From Apostichopus japonicus (Eukaryota > Echinodermata > Holothuroidea > Aspidochirotida > Stichopodidae), in assembly GCF_037975245.1 (NCBI RefSeq), contig NC_092570.1, positions 8,991,001 through 9,055,000 on the forward strand: DNA of 64,000 nucleotides. The letters are read 5' to 3'. This document shows, one piece after another, positions 11,996-23,192 of the stretch. Numbering within the stretch: the first letter of the stretch is position 1; each line of letters begins with the position of its first letter. A program made the translations under genes and the position numbers. The notes beneath the pieces were generated by a model, which saw nothing but the letters and a program-made list of their open reading frames with translations, had not been told where the DNA came from and did no database searches.

Positions 11996-14900
11996 CTTAA
12001 TTACACAGTATGAGAAAATTACCATGCAGAATGAGGGTGGTCATTACAGCTCCATGCACCTTAGATTCAAAGAAAATTCAGTTTTAATATTTCTTTTGTG
12101 AGCTGGTCACTATATCCAATCAATTTAATGAAATCACAAATATTTGTGCCTGTTTCACACGATGCACTACAAAATCTATCTTTGAAACTTACACCCTAAC
12201 CCTGGCAAGAAGAATGTTAAACATTTCAAGTAGTCCAAAAACCACCAAGAAAAAAGTTTATTTGTGTGGCTATGTGGTTTCAGTAGCCACACAGATCAAC
12301 AAAGTAGTCACATAGACCATCTGTGATTCAATGTTAGTCATACAAGAGCTTAAAAGCAGTATAAAAACATACTTTGTTCATAGCACTTATTTTGTAGGCT
12401 TTTTGCAACTGCCTTACCTTGTATCCAATAACACAATCACTAAACAAGCTTTAAATTGGACAACAGAAGAGCACAGTACTTATAGGTATTAAAGGAAAAG
12501 GGCAAGAAAGGCATTATGTTTAATTCTGTTTTTGGCAAAAACTTCTATTGGGAAGAAATATACTGTTATCTGTACCATAAAACAATGCAGATGATGCTTT
12601 ACAACACAAAGAGAGCAAAATTAGACAGCAGTTTCATGTTAGTTAGATAAATAGATAATTATTAGACAATGCAAAGAATACAAACTGCTATAGTTGCTGT
12701 TGATTAGACTCCTAAAGGAATTCACAAAATTTCCAATGTCACACATATATAACCAGGACACTATCCAACAATCTTATCATTGAGGTAATTTTTCAATTTC
12801 ATTTATTTATTGAATGTACATGTACTAAACCTAACATTCAATTTGCTTTGATCAATTTCTCAAGAAAGTAAACAGTAAAGATGAAAACTACAGTGTGAAA
12901 TGTTCCTGAAAGGAAAACATTGGTCCTACCCGTACAGAGCCGTATACATGTATATGGTGGTGGCCAGTGTGCACTGAAATCTCTCGACCAATCAGAAAAC
13001 AGAAATTGCTACACAGTTTGCCAAACTCTCTCTGTATACAGCTCTGTACACGTACTGCATAAGACTTGTCATAAGGTTGGCATGTTATATATATACATTT
13101 TATAGTACCTGTAACTAGTCGAATGAGAACTTTGTTTCAGAAAACATAAAAAATATGTGTGTTCCTTATACGTCATCAGCCGTGCAAGCAGTTATTTCTA
13201 ATTTTGTTTTCATTTAAAGCCAACTTACCCCTGTAAACATAATGGTACTAATTAACCTACAAAGCTTCAGATACATGGACTATTGTATAGGGGGTTAAAA
13301 ACTTCTGTAACAAACACAACATATTTTAACATTTAAAGACATGTTAACTACATAATATTATCGACATTTACTAATTTAATTTAGCATCAAGTACAATTTT
13401 AATGTTCCATTAATGATTTGATTCTATCTGTTGAATGGTTTTTCCAACAATGACAAACAGTTCAAACCCTACGATTTCTAGCAACCTTTCTGAGAAATGA
13501 CGGTATAAAAGTGACTCCATTATTTCCCTTTTGGGAAACCAAAAAGAGAACAGAAGTGAATAGCCTTATTGTCTAGGACTATACTCCCATCAAGAAAGTA
13601 AAAAATACTCTACCACCACTAAAGGAGAGTGTGCTTTGTGGTGGCTATACTCTTCTCCCTACAACACATCTCATCCAAACACACTTGTGATTTCCATTAT
13701 CAAACTTAGAGGTCATATCTACCGTTCTGAAGAATAATTCTTGCATAAAAGAATGCCTAATTTGTTAATAACGTTTCACGGTTTTTATAGCAAACAACTA
13801 GCCACTTAATGTTGCTTATTCAGGTTGTTTTTTAACCATCAAAGGTTCAGTCTGGCTTCCCACGCGCCCCCCCCCCCCTTTCTAATAGAAAACTAGCAAC
13901 TTCATGATGAAAATCACAAACTATGGTGACTTTCCAGCCAAACATGGAAATAGATTCACCTGAGTCTTATCAAGTTTCTTGCAATGTTTATTTTTGTTTT
14001 GCATACATCAATCACAATACTTTTGGCCTATGTCCTGCTCAGCCTATAAATGAAGATATGGTTATAAGGTCAAAGTTAGTCCTAGGCTTATGCTAAAATT
14101 TTACAATTTTATAGTAAAGCCCAGGGCCCCAGGCCTGGGGCAATTGAACATTAACAGTTTAGCTTAAAAGTTGCTGAGGTAACTGGGGAGTTGCAATGGT
14201 GATCCATCTTTGTAGGCTACTTTAACACATTAGGCTCTCCTTTCTGAAGTTTGACCGAAGTTAATCATAACAATGGTCGGGCAGTGAAAAACTCAAATAT
14301 AACTCTTAAGCCTAACTTAAGGCCAAGCGTCTGGTACAATTTACAAAGTACCATATTTTTAAGTTGCTTCATTAAATTTACTGTTCTCTTCACTGAAGGT
14401 AGCCATTGTCCTAACTTAGACATATTTGTTTTACAGTAATTCTCTAATAACGTAACTAACTCGGTTGGATATTTATATTTCGTAATGTAATAGTTAGTTT
14501 AAGAACTCTGGTAATACTTAGGCAAAGGCTTACAGTGCTGCTGAACAAAGGCAATACAATGCAGCAGACGACACTTCACACTCGTGCAATCGTAGATATC
14601 GCAGTAGTATTACTAGTTAGTAGCGGATTTTGCCTAACCAGTGCGGCAGTAAGTATTTTACCGAACTGCTGGTGATCATCCTGAAAATTTACATACGACG
14701 TTATAAAACGTAATTAAAGAACATATAACTTATAACAAAATATTCTTACTCTCTGGAGTTGACGCTTCTGCCATTTTAATTCCAATATTTTTGGATGTAA
14801 ATGAAACAATAAAGTTGATGGGTGTTGACGTTCGGAAAATCCGCACTGCTGTATGTTGTCAATGGTTGTTGTATACACTCTCCGTGTGGTGTGAAGTTTA

Positions 14901-15649
14901 TCACACCTATCTCGCGCACACGATACAGAAACTTTCTTTGTTTGTATTAGGAGGCAGCATCAACACAGTTCCTCACACAGAGCGAGCTCGTAAAGAGATG
15001 GAGCTGTGTAAGTAAAACAGCCTTACGGTTCTGAAGTAAAAGTGGCATAAAGGGTGTGTAACAACCCGCCCGTGGCAATATACTGATGTAAGGGCAGGGA
15101 GAGTAGGGGAAAGGAGAGAAAAGGACGGATGGGGTAGAAGGAAGGAGGGAGGTGGAGTTAGGTGAGGAGAATTGGTCCAGTTTAGTAATGGTGTATTGAT
15201 GCTCGATTTTATTGCAAACTTACCAACCTAGTGAAAGTACTGCTTTATTGTTTTCCTGAGTAAAGGAAGATTGATAAGGCAAAAACAAATTGCTATTAAA
15301 CAACCACTGTGACATTTACAAAGCAGCTTTATGAGATTAAACTTGGTTCAACGTTTGCGGTGGTATTCCAACATAAACATCACATAAAAATGCATTTCAT
15401 TAATCAAGCTTCCTATCAAAGCCAAAGTAGTCTGCAATGTTTGAAATTTTCTATTCAGCTGCTTGCACTGTATTGATACTACTTTGAGTGTCTGGACTAC
15501 GAAATATTGAGCAGTACTCATTTACATTTAATAGAGGACTTACCCTACTTATATTTTCAGGTAATTCTCCTGACACTAGCAGAGACACTAGCAGACACTT
15601 TTCGTTAATCACACACAAGTCGAACCGAAAAGTTTTTCATCTTTTGAAG
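11996..15649. other. Unassigned AT-rich DNA
   Basis: No supported exon. Contains a C homopolymer near 13868-13878 and purine-rich sequence at 15090-15165. Short open frames (for example 14791-15015) have no recognisable domain. Confidence 0.45.
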
Positions 15650-15850
15650 GCTTCATTAGCTCAATGGTTAACGCCGATACCTTCCAATTATCGAGTCACT
15701 CCAAGATTAATGTATGTCGTCCAGTTACAGAGTTGTTGACAATTGACAATTCATAAACATGGACGTTAAATATGAATCTAAGAGACTGACTTCGGTCAGC
15801 TTGCGGCTTTGATAAGCAAAGGAGGCTTCTTCGCGAGTTCCTGCTATAAT
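15650..15850 (+). mobile_element. tRNA-derived SINE, copy A
   Basis: The head has a polymerase III A-box-like TTAGCTCAATGGTTAACGCC and a degenerate B-box region (ATCGAGTCACTCC). The body AGAGACTGACTTCGGTCAGC and GGCTTTGATAAGC follows. The same body and tail occur at 51858-52107 and, 5'-truncated, at 42352-42476. The usual tail TTTAAAATACATACATAC is missing here. Confidence 0.8.
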
Positions 15851-16239
15851 CACGGAGTACATATAGGGGGTGGGTGAGGATGACATAACCCCAGTGAAAA
15901 TCACGTGTCTCTCCCAAATTGATGCCAAATCGGGTCCCAACATTGGAGCCGAATTCAGCATGGTCAGACACCTATGAACAAAAGAGTAATACAACAACAT
16001 GCGAGATAACGAAAACAAAACCGTTCTTTCTTTTACTCTTTTACGGGAACTCGTCTTCAAGTTTAGCACCGATTTGGGACCGACTTGTGATTTTCCCTTA
16101 CGTCTACTCTTCCAAGATTAATGTTAGCCAACAAAGTCAATAGCTCCCCGGGACTTCGCCGAAGGACCTCAAACGGGGCTTTGAAATGCAATCCACTGAA
16201 ACTGAATTCCTCTCTGAAGTGTATTTCTATGATTGGAAA

Positions 16240-16960
16240 TCGCATCAAGAGAACACGAAATATCTGCAAAGCTGCAGCTGAAATCCCGAGCAGTGGCGGA
16301 GCGTCCATACAGTCAGGGGGCGGATGCCCACCCCCCCCCCTCCCTGACGGACTCAAATGGATTGCTGGCGCCCTTTTCAGCTTTTTACCACTTTTTACTT
16401 ATTCGCGATTATTGACTTTGTTATTGCGCTCTCATCTACCTATTGACATTTGTCACAGTTTGTTGGTGATGACACCTATTTATTCTTTACTTATCTGCAA
16501 ATTAGCAGGACGAAGGAAAGGGTCATTTCCGGCGATCTAAGGAGTATCTTTACTCCAAAAATTCTGTATGCTCCACGTCAACCTGTGGTGGCACTCCGCT
16601 TAGATAGTGTCGAAAGCGCCCCTACAGACCATTTTCGCCCCCTTGACCAATACCCCTAGCTCCGCCACTGATCCCCAGCCCTAATCCCTACCAAGGTTTA
16701 GAAGATCCTTCGGGAGAACTGTAATGTAAATTCCTGCTTTCTCAGGTGTGATTTTGTCCATTGAAGTCGCTACAAGAGAACACGAAATATCTAAAATCGC
16801 TGCAGCTTCCTTAGTCGTTGCTCCCCTGGACCTCACTCGGACTCTTTTCCATTCCATAGAAATGTTAGAGTAATATATCCTTCTCACATGTGTTTTAGCG
16901 GTTTAAGGTCGCTACGAGAGAACACAAAATATCTCGACATGCTTAGTTTAAGCTAATTCC
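16240..16960. repeat. Short local repeat GAGAACACRAAATATCT, three copies
   Basis: AAGAGAACACGAAATATCT occurs near 16247 and 16770, and GAGAGAACACAAAATATCT near 16915, each following a TCGC-like context. The hAT MITE at 16291 sits between the first two copies, so it probably inserted into this older local duplication. Confidence 0.6.
16291..16670 (-). mobile_element. hAT MITE, family CAGTGGCGGAGC, copy 1
   Basis: It starts CAGTGGCGGAGCGTCCATAC and ends GCTCCGCCACTG. Flanking 8-mers ATCCCGAG (16283-16290) and ATCCCCAG (16671-16678) match at 7 of 8, an aged hAT target duplication. Three further copies are at 22416, 25057 and 38467, in the opposite orientation. It is 380 bp and non-coding. A G-run/C-run hairpin lies inside the left TIR. 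Confidence 0.93.
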
Positions 16961-17904
16961 AGCCCCCCCCCCCTCCCCCCTCTCTTGCACAAGTATTTTG
17001 TGCTTTCAACTTGTTACTTCAGCTTTCGGTGTCGAAATCGATCTTCACCTCTTGAAAATTGGTCAATATACGCCCCTATAGCTTACGCACTCTTGGCCAC
17101 ATTAATATACCTTAAATATCTTAAAACACCCATAATATATTTCAACGTAACCATGGGAGGAGCTCGCAGATAAAATAAAGGATAATTCAAAATCATTGAG
17201 CACTCACTGTGTGGTTACTAGGCTAAACGGACTCCGATCAACTCGCAGTATTTGAACGTCAGTGAAGCTCTCTTGGGCTCAGTTATACGTAGGCCTATAT
17301 TAGTCCTATAAAACAGTGTGATACGGTGACGTCAAATTAGACTTAATATGGGAAGGGGGGGGGGGGTTAATATGGACGGAATGGAATGGTTCTCACTAGG
17401 AATGTTCACATGCCAAAGTTTCTCTTGGGAGAATGTGAGTGAGATCTGCTGTAGGTCAGAACGATATTCGCCTGACCATTTACAAAGCGCAGGTAGGACC
17501 TAGCAAGCGGAGCAAAACTCCGTAGAAATGGTGGCGCTATTTTATTATACAGTGCAGAGCCGTATATACGAATCGGATATAGCGATAGATATGTGACACA
17601 CTGTGAATACTGAGTATAGTTTCAAGTATAAATATATGAAAGTACATATGTATAAATAGGATATGAAAAACTGGTAAGAGTTATAAGGATAACTATTAAG
17701 CAATCGGAACTTTGGAAAATTTTCTGTTTTTTTTATGTTTAATCTACAAAATTTAAAATTTACAAAGTCTTGCAAATTTCATTTGTTGGCTGAAAAAGAA
17801 CGGTCGACAAAGGTGACAAGCCATGAAATTCCATTAAATATATAAAGAACAAGAAGAAGAAGAAGCAACGTCAGCAGAGATGATGACGGACGTCCATCTA
17901 TTGG
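16671..17904. other. Unassigned DNA
   Basis: No exon supported. It contains poly-C and poly-G tracts near 16962 and 17356. These are open-frame poor and without recognised domains. Confidence 0.4.
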
Positions 17905-18155
17905 GAGAGGAGATGAGATGAGATGGGATGAGATGAGATGAGAGGCGAGGATAAGAGAGGAGAGGAGAGGAGAGGAGAGGAGAGGAGAGGAGAGGAGAGG
18001 AGAGGAGAGGAGAGGAGAGGAGAGGAGAGGAGAGGAGAGGAGAGGAGAGGAGAGGAGAGGAGAGGAGAGGAGAGGAGAGGAGAGGAGAGGAGAGGAGAGG
18101 AGAGGAGAGGAGAGGAGAGGAGAGGAGAGGAGAGGAGAGGAGAGGAGAGGAGAGG
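17905..18155 (+). repeat. Purine microsatellite: GAGAT-rich lead-in and 200-bp pure (AGAGG)n
   Basis: From about 17956 to 18155 the sequence is an uninterrupted AGAGG pentanucleotide (about 40 copies), preceded by imperfect GAGAT/GGGAT pentamers from 17905. One strand is all purine. The Arg-Gly-Glu open frame across it is a repeat artefact. Confidence 0.97.
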
Positions 18156-18589
18156 TAATGATTACTATTCTTTTACTCGCTCAATTTAACGTTCATTCAA
18201 TTAACGGAGGGATTTGCGGATTTGTGTCGAATGTCACAATTTATCTTGTGACATGCTCTTTTAATCTCGTTGTGATATAGCAGCAGCTCTGTGAACAGGC
18301 ACTACAACATCTGCAGTGTATGTATGTATGCAGGTCTATGTAGGAATCGATATTTAAATATAACTTATATGATTTTAGCCATCTAAATTGTGGGAATAAT
18401 CATGAATTTAAAGAAAGGCACATCACTTGTGGGGTGACTTTAGGCAGAATTTTAAGTCGATAAATGATTGGTCGGAGAATTTTAGAAACGTTTGAGCGAT
18501 AGGAATGTTTCTATAGCTTATATCCAGTTTTAAGATTTTATACACATATATATTATATGCTATTATATGCTATTATGCTATTATCTGCT
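18156..18589. other. Unassigned AT-rich DNA
   Basis: Nothing recognisable. Ends with short TATTATATGC iterations next to the following transposon. Confidence 0.4.
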
Positions 18590-19378
18590 CATAGGCGTAG
18601 GAGCCTAATTTGATTTGGGGGGGGGGGGGGCTGTAACGACTTGCCCGAAAAATATAACCAAAATTTTTCGCGCGCTCCGCGCGCGCTTTACCTCTTAATG
18701 TGCATATCATATAGGCGTTCGTCGGGTATTACATCACATGCAAATAACTGATAAATGCCTATATGATATGCACATTAAGATGTTGAACGCGCGCGGAGCG
18801 CGAAAAATTTTGATATATTTTCCGTGTTATTACCCTTCCATATTGGTTATAATTATTGGGGAAGTCGTTACAATAATAACGATATATATCATCATAACCA
18901 TTGAAAAACACACTGCAGATTTTTCTTCTTTCAGTAGGTGCCCGAAAAAATGCTCAGCATATTGCCAGAATTTTCACCAAAAAAATTGAAAAACAAACTG
19001 CAGATTTTTCTTCTTTCAGTAGGTGCCAGAAAAAATGCTCAGCATATTGCCAGAATTTTCACCAAAAAAATTGAAAAACACACTGCAGATTTTTCTTCTT
19101 TCAGTAGGTGCCCAAAAAATGCTCAGCATACTGCCAGAATTTTCACCCCAAAAAATTGAAAAACACACTGCAAATTATTCTTCTTTCAGTAGGTGCCCGA
19201 AAAATGCTCAGCATATTGCCAGAATTTTCACCCCAAAAAATTGAAAAACACACTGCAAATTATTCTTCTTTCAGTAGGTGCCCGAAAAATTGTCAGCATA
19301 TTGCCCGAATTTTCACCAAAAAAATTGGTTGGGGGGGCTGCAGCCCCCAGCCCCCCCCCCCCGCCTCCTACGCCTATG
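18590..19378 (+). mobile_element. hAT MITE, family CATAGGCGTAGGAG, carrying an internal tandem array; perfect 8-bp TSD
   Basis: TIRs are CATAGGCGTAGGAG on the left and CTCCTACGCCTATG on the right. The identical 8-mer TATCTGCT flanks both ends (18582-18589 and 19379-19386). Inside are a long inverted repeat (arms near 18665-18720 and 18750-18805 with TTAATGTGCATATCATATAG), five tandem copies of an 85-bp unit and a G-run/CTGCAG/C-run hairpin before the right TIR. 789 bp, no transposase. Confidence 0.95.
18900..19325 (+). repeat. 85-bp tandem repeat inside the hAT MITE, five copies
   Basis: Each unit runs TTGAAAAACACACTGCAGAT, TTCTTCTTTCAGTAGGTGCC, ATGCTCAGCATATTGCC, then AGAATTTTCACC. Copies 1-2 and 4-5 share private variants (CAGATTTTTC versus CAAATTATTC). 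Since the unit lies wholly inside a target-duplicated element, it expanded in the element and not in the host site. Confidence 0.93.
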
Positions 19379-19386
19379 TATCTGCT

Positions 19387-20060
19387 TAATGTCTGGAATG
19401 CTACTTTTAAGTTTAAATCGGTAATGATGCCAGCTCCTATCAAGTGAATTTTTAAACCTCGATGTTAATCCGTTGTTTTATAAATTTCTAATAACTCAAA
19501 ACAACACGATTGATCGTAATTTTAACAATTTCCAACAAACCTGTGAATGTACTGGAATTAATGTGGATGACTAACCACTGAAGCGACTATTTGACAATTA
19601 CATGAACTTCATCCGTTGGTAAAATACTATAGTAGTAGCCTTTGTTGACTAACAATTCAATAGCTGAAAACGAAATGAGCAGAAAATGCAACCTATTTGG
19701 TTTCGGAAATCCAGTACCTAGTTGATATCTGGAAGAAGACAATGATCCACACTAAACTCAACAATTGATCTTTGTTCCAATTCAATTCAATACGCCTAAA
19801 ATTACGTCAAGAGGTTGTCAATTGAAACCACCTGCAATTAATGATGCGTTAATCGACTGCGTATATCTCTTCTCTATAGTATGGCTGGTGTACCATGGAA
19901 TTAATACTGCCTTCGATATAGGAATACCATACTTTAACTCAGTACATGGTTTGTTGTCTTGAGATGACACACCTTTCCATGCGAATATAGCGCAGAATAC
20001 GTCCTACATTTTTGAACCATAAATATATAATCATTTAAAGCAAATTCTTTGCCCAAAAAA
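19387..20060. other. Region upstream of the GPx exon
   Basis: I find no earlier GPx exon or signal-peptide exon. A TATA-like AATATATAA lies at about 20022-20030, about 30 bp before the first candidate ATG; whether it is a promoter is unknown. Confidence 0.3.
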
Positions 20061-20324
20061 ATGGAACACAGAAAAACACATCGTGACTGGAAATTACGCA
20101 GACCAAGCGGTAGTCATGGGAACCTAGCAGGCCAGCCCAAATCTGCAGTGGTTCATGATGGTCTGTATCACCATCAGGCGATGTCCATGGTTAGATCTTT
20201 CTATGATCTCTCGGCACTTCAGTGGGATAATCGGGATATGAAGTTCTCAAGATTTGAAGGAAAAGTCATCCTCGTCGTTAACACGGCAACAGCTCATGTG
20301 CAATCTAGCAGACATTTCATCCAG
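20061..20324 (+). CDS. Glutathione peroxidase-like protein, first visible exon
   Basis: N-terminal part of a thioredoxin-fold glutathione peroxidase. From residue 46 it reads SFYDLSAL, then FEGKVILVVNTAT (residues 65-77), the classic GPx opening (Y-D-F/L-S, then G-K-V-L-L-V-N-V-A-S). The exon ends in CAG and a GTAAGG donor, and joins the 27053 exon in phase 0 to give Q-L-N-E-L, the family's next motif. The residue aligned to the catalytic Sec/Cys is His79 (CAT at 20295-20297), in N-T-A-T-A-H-V. The start is uncertain: ATG 20061 has a good context (A at -3, G at +4) but adds about 40 basic residues; ATG 20181 (MSMVRSFYDL) gives a length typical of cytosolic GPx. The frame is closed by TAA at 20028. 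An upstream exon remains possible. The fold assignment is firm; the enzyme activity is doubtful. Confidence 0.85.
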
Positions 20325-20950
20325 GTAAGGAAAGTTAATATAACAAACACAACCATGCCGAATGTATTATGTAGGGGGGATGTGTTTCGAAATAGGAAGG
20401 GGCGGTGTTTCCGAGGCGAGGGGCTCTCTTTATCCTCAATTAATTGAGCAATTTAGACAATCCCGAATGCATTAAGACCACCGAGTTTGCGCAAGGGCGG
20501 CGGACCAGTGGTAAGGTGTGTGTGTGGGGGGGGGGGGGGGAGGGGGAGTGTGACGAAGGAAAGGGAAAATTTCCCTTATTTTTTTATGAAAAACATCAAA
20601 GTGTCCATTCTCATAAACTTAGAAAAGCCTCTTTAGTTAATCAGTTAATTTTCCCACTTTGTAATTAAAAAGTGCCAATTTGTTATTAATAAAGTGCCTT
20701 TTTCTTGAAGACTAAACAAAAGTCCATAGCAAGTGCTGCTTTGTTTACAAACATTCAGATGCTGTAATGTTGTGGTACCGTACAGAATGTACACAATAGG
20801 CTATAGGCCATAGGATCTATTTTGTCGAGACGTTTTTGAGGTGACTTTGCGGTTTGCCTCCACAAATCAAAAGAATAATGTGTCCCAATGTCATGCAAAG
20901 TTTGCCCCACACCCCTCTCCTAAGATTGAAACCTCTTCCATCGCTCTGGG

Positions 20951-21719
20951 AAGGGGTAGGAAGCTTCCAAAAAGTGGGGAAGGGGGGCAGAACATCAGAG
21001 AGGCAATTTCTCATTCCACAACCGCCACTCGTTATGTTTTCCCCCGTACAGACCGGCCATATCACTTAAATATCTATGATGTGTTAGTATGCTATCAATA
21101 CTTTATTGAGATTGTTTATTGTTAACCTTTCTACAAAAAGATATGGGATGCCATTTTAGAAATAGCATGTACAGACCATAAATAAACAGTGGCGTAGGAA
21201 GGTACTTTTGAATGGGGTGGCTGAAGACTGATGGCCGGCCTGGGGGAGGGGTCTAAGGGGAGGGGGTGTCCCCCTCCCCTTTGGCATTTTTTTGCATTTC
21301 CAGGTGGCCTCAGATGCAATTTGGTGCAATATAGCACACTTCAACCCACCCACTCCATTTTGTATATAATTTTGCATTTTCACCTGGCCTTAGATGCAAT
21401 TTGGTGCTCCAAATAAGATTTTTTTCTCATTTGGAAATGAAAAAGGGGTTTTCTGACTTGCGAAGCGGGGGGCGGAATGATACTTCCGCCCCTTCATATT
21501 TTTCACTGGGGGGGGGCTGGCGCCCCCAGCCCCCCGGTTCCTACGCCCTTGTAAATAAATAATTAAAATAAAATATTAAAATAAACAAAGGCTATAAGAT
21601 ATCCAAAAGATAGTCCCTCATCAAAGGGGCACATTTTATTGCCAGTAGGGCACATTTGCTATTTTGGAAAAATGGGGGGGGGGGGCACGTGCCCCAGTGC
21701 TCCCGGCTCCTACCCACTG
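20951..21719 (-). mobile_element. Older hAT MITE (family CAGGGGGGTAGGAGC), interrupted by a younger one
   Basis: The left part (20951-21178) matches the reverse complement of 8840-9018 (GAACATCAGAGAGGCA, CCGGCCATAT, ATGATGTGTTAGTATGCTAT). The right part (21552-21719) matches 8678-8840 (GCACATTTTATTGCCAGTAG, GGCACGTGCCCC). Flanks GCTCTGGG and GCCCTGGG agree at 7 of 8. The 365-bp element 21187-21551 splits it. Boundaries are inferred to within a few bases. Confidence 0.85.
21187..21551 (+). mobile_element. hAT MITE, family CAGTGGCGTAGGAAG, nested, perfect TSD
   Basis: TIRs are CAGTGGCGTAGGAAGG and TTCCTACGCCCTTG. Exact 8-bp duplication TAAATAAA at 21179-21186 and 21552-21559. Two internal copies of TTAGATGCAATTTGGTGC-like sequence form an imperfect tandem duplication. 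A G-run/GGCGCC-like/C-run hairpin precedes the right TIR. It lies inside the 20951-21719 element, so it is younger. Confidence 0.95.
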
Positions 21720-22089
21720 GCCCTGGGCTTTAGTGATCCCAAACAGACAACTCGTTATAACACGCGTCCGTATCGTACCGTTTTAAGAAAAGTCACCCAT
21801 GGAAGAACATGGGCACGAAAACCAAACAATCGAATGACTGTTCCGCTCTCAACCACAGTCCCCTTACATCGAGACCGTGACTGTGTGATTCATCTTCAGG
21901 TGTGTTATCACCGATTCACCCCCCCCCCCCACCAGAAGGGGATCATATTGCTGCACATGATCTTAGCCATAGTGCCGTCTCATATATTTTTGCGTATATG
22001 GTTGTTTGTGAGAACCCGGTGGTAAAAATAACCTTGCAGTATAGCTCGAGAATTAGTTCACGTGCCTGACGCAGCTTTGTTACGCAACT

Positions 22090-23184
22090 CAGGCGCGGCG
22101 GAACGGAAAAATTATTGGGGGGGGGGGGGGCTAATGTGTGGAGACTATCTAAGCGGAGCGCCACCATCGGTTGGCGCGGAGCGCACAAGAAAATTTTAGG
22201 TTTTTTCAAACCCCCAGATGGCCGGAAACGGCACTTTCCGAGTGTTTTATGCTGCGAATACCTAGCCCTAAAATATGGGTCTCAAGGCTGCAATTTCTCA
22301 GATTGCACGTAAAAGTCTGTAAAAACATTGTTATTTGTATATTCGATGGTTTTTTAAGAGAGTAGCTATTACTCTTAGTGTACTCGCAAAGATGTTTTTG
22401 AGTGTATAGTAAGGGCAGTGGCGGAGCTAGAGTATTGGTCAGGGAGGGCAAGAATGGTCTGTAGGGGCGCTTTCGACACTATCTAGGCGGAGCGCCACCA
22501 CAGGTTGGCGCGGAGCGTACAGAAAATTTTTGAGTAAAGATACTCCCTAGATTGCAGGAAATGACCCTTTCCGGGGCCTTGCTAATTTGCAGATAAACGG
22601 AGAATAAATAGGTGTCGTCGCCATTTTGTCGGAAAATTACACCAACAGAATATGACAAATGTCAATAGGTATATGAGAGCGCAATAAAATAGTCAAAAAT
22701 CGCGAATAAGTAAAAAGGAGTGAATAGCTGAAAAGGGCGCCAGCAGTCCATTTGAGTCCGTCGGGGGGGGGGGGGGATCCGCCTCCTGACTGTTTATATG
22801 GGCGCTCCGCCACTAAGTAAGGGGATGTTGGAGAACTGGCTGAAATGAGGCAAGTCATTGGCCTAAGACGAAGTTGTGTTACGCTTACCGGTACTCACAC
22901 TCACTGCTTGCACTTTTCACGGGGCGTGAAGACGCGGTTGGGGTGACAATGTGGTCTATAGCCAGGGGACGGGCCGAGGTTCCCCCAGCAATTACTAAAA
23001 TTATTACACCTATAGAGTATACGTGTGCATCGGACAGATCGACAAGTATGCATTGAAAAATGGGCAGATGCACGTTTCGGAGCCTTGGTAAATATTGGGG
23101 GGGCTTATCATGCATTTGCCCCCTCAACTTTTTTATTGGGGGGGCTGAGCCCCCCAAGCCCCCCCCCCGGTTCCGCCGCCACTG
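22090..23184 (+). mobile_element. hAT element, family CAGGCGCGGCGGAAC, split by a nested MITE; perfect outer TSD
   Basis: The left end is CAGGCGCGGCGGAACGG and the right end is CCGGTTCCGCCGCCACTG. The exact 8-mer ACGCAACT flanks both (22082-22089 and 23185-23192). Removing the nested copy (22416-22815 plus one TSD) leaves about 687 bp. The stretch GGAGCGCCACCATCGGTTGG to ATGGCCGGAAACGGCAC is shared with 24790-24900. No intact coding region. Confidence 0.93.
22416..22815 (+). mobile_element. hAT MITE, family CAGTGGCGGAGC, copy 2, nested, perfect TSD
   Basis: It starts CAGTGGCGGAGCTAGAG and ends GCTCCGCCACTA. Exact 8-bp duplication AGTAAGGG at 22408-22415 and 22816-22823. It is inserted within the 22090-23184 element. 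The interior (TGACAAATGTCAATAGGTA, GCGCCAGCAGTCCATTTGAG) matches the copies at 25057 and 38467. Confidence 0.95.
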
Positions 23185-23192
23185 ACGCAACT

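Noticed and set aside
16121-16540. 139-codon plus-strand open frame
   Set aside because: It runs across the border of a hAT MITE with a dated target duplication, so it cannot be an ancestral gene.
17938-18189. Open frame encoding an Arg-Gly-Glu-Glu-Arg repeat
   Set aside because: It is the translation of the AGAGG microsatellite; all frames stay open because the repeat contains no stop.
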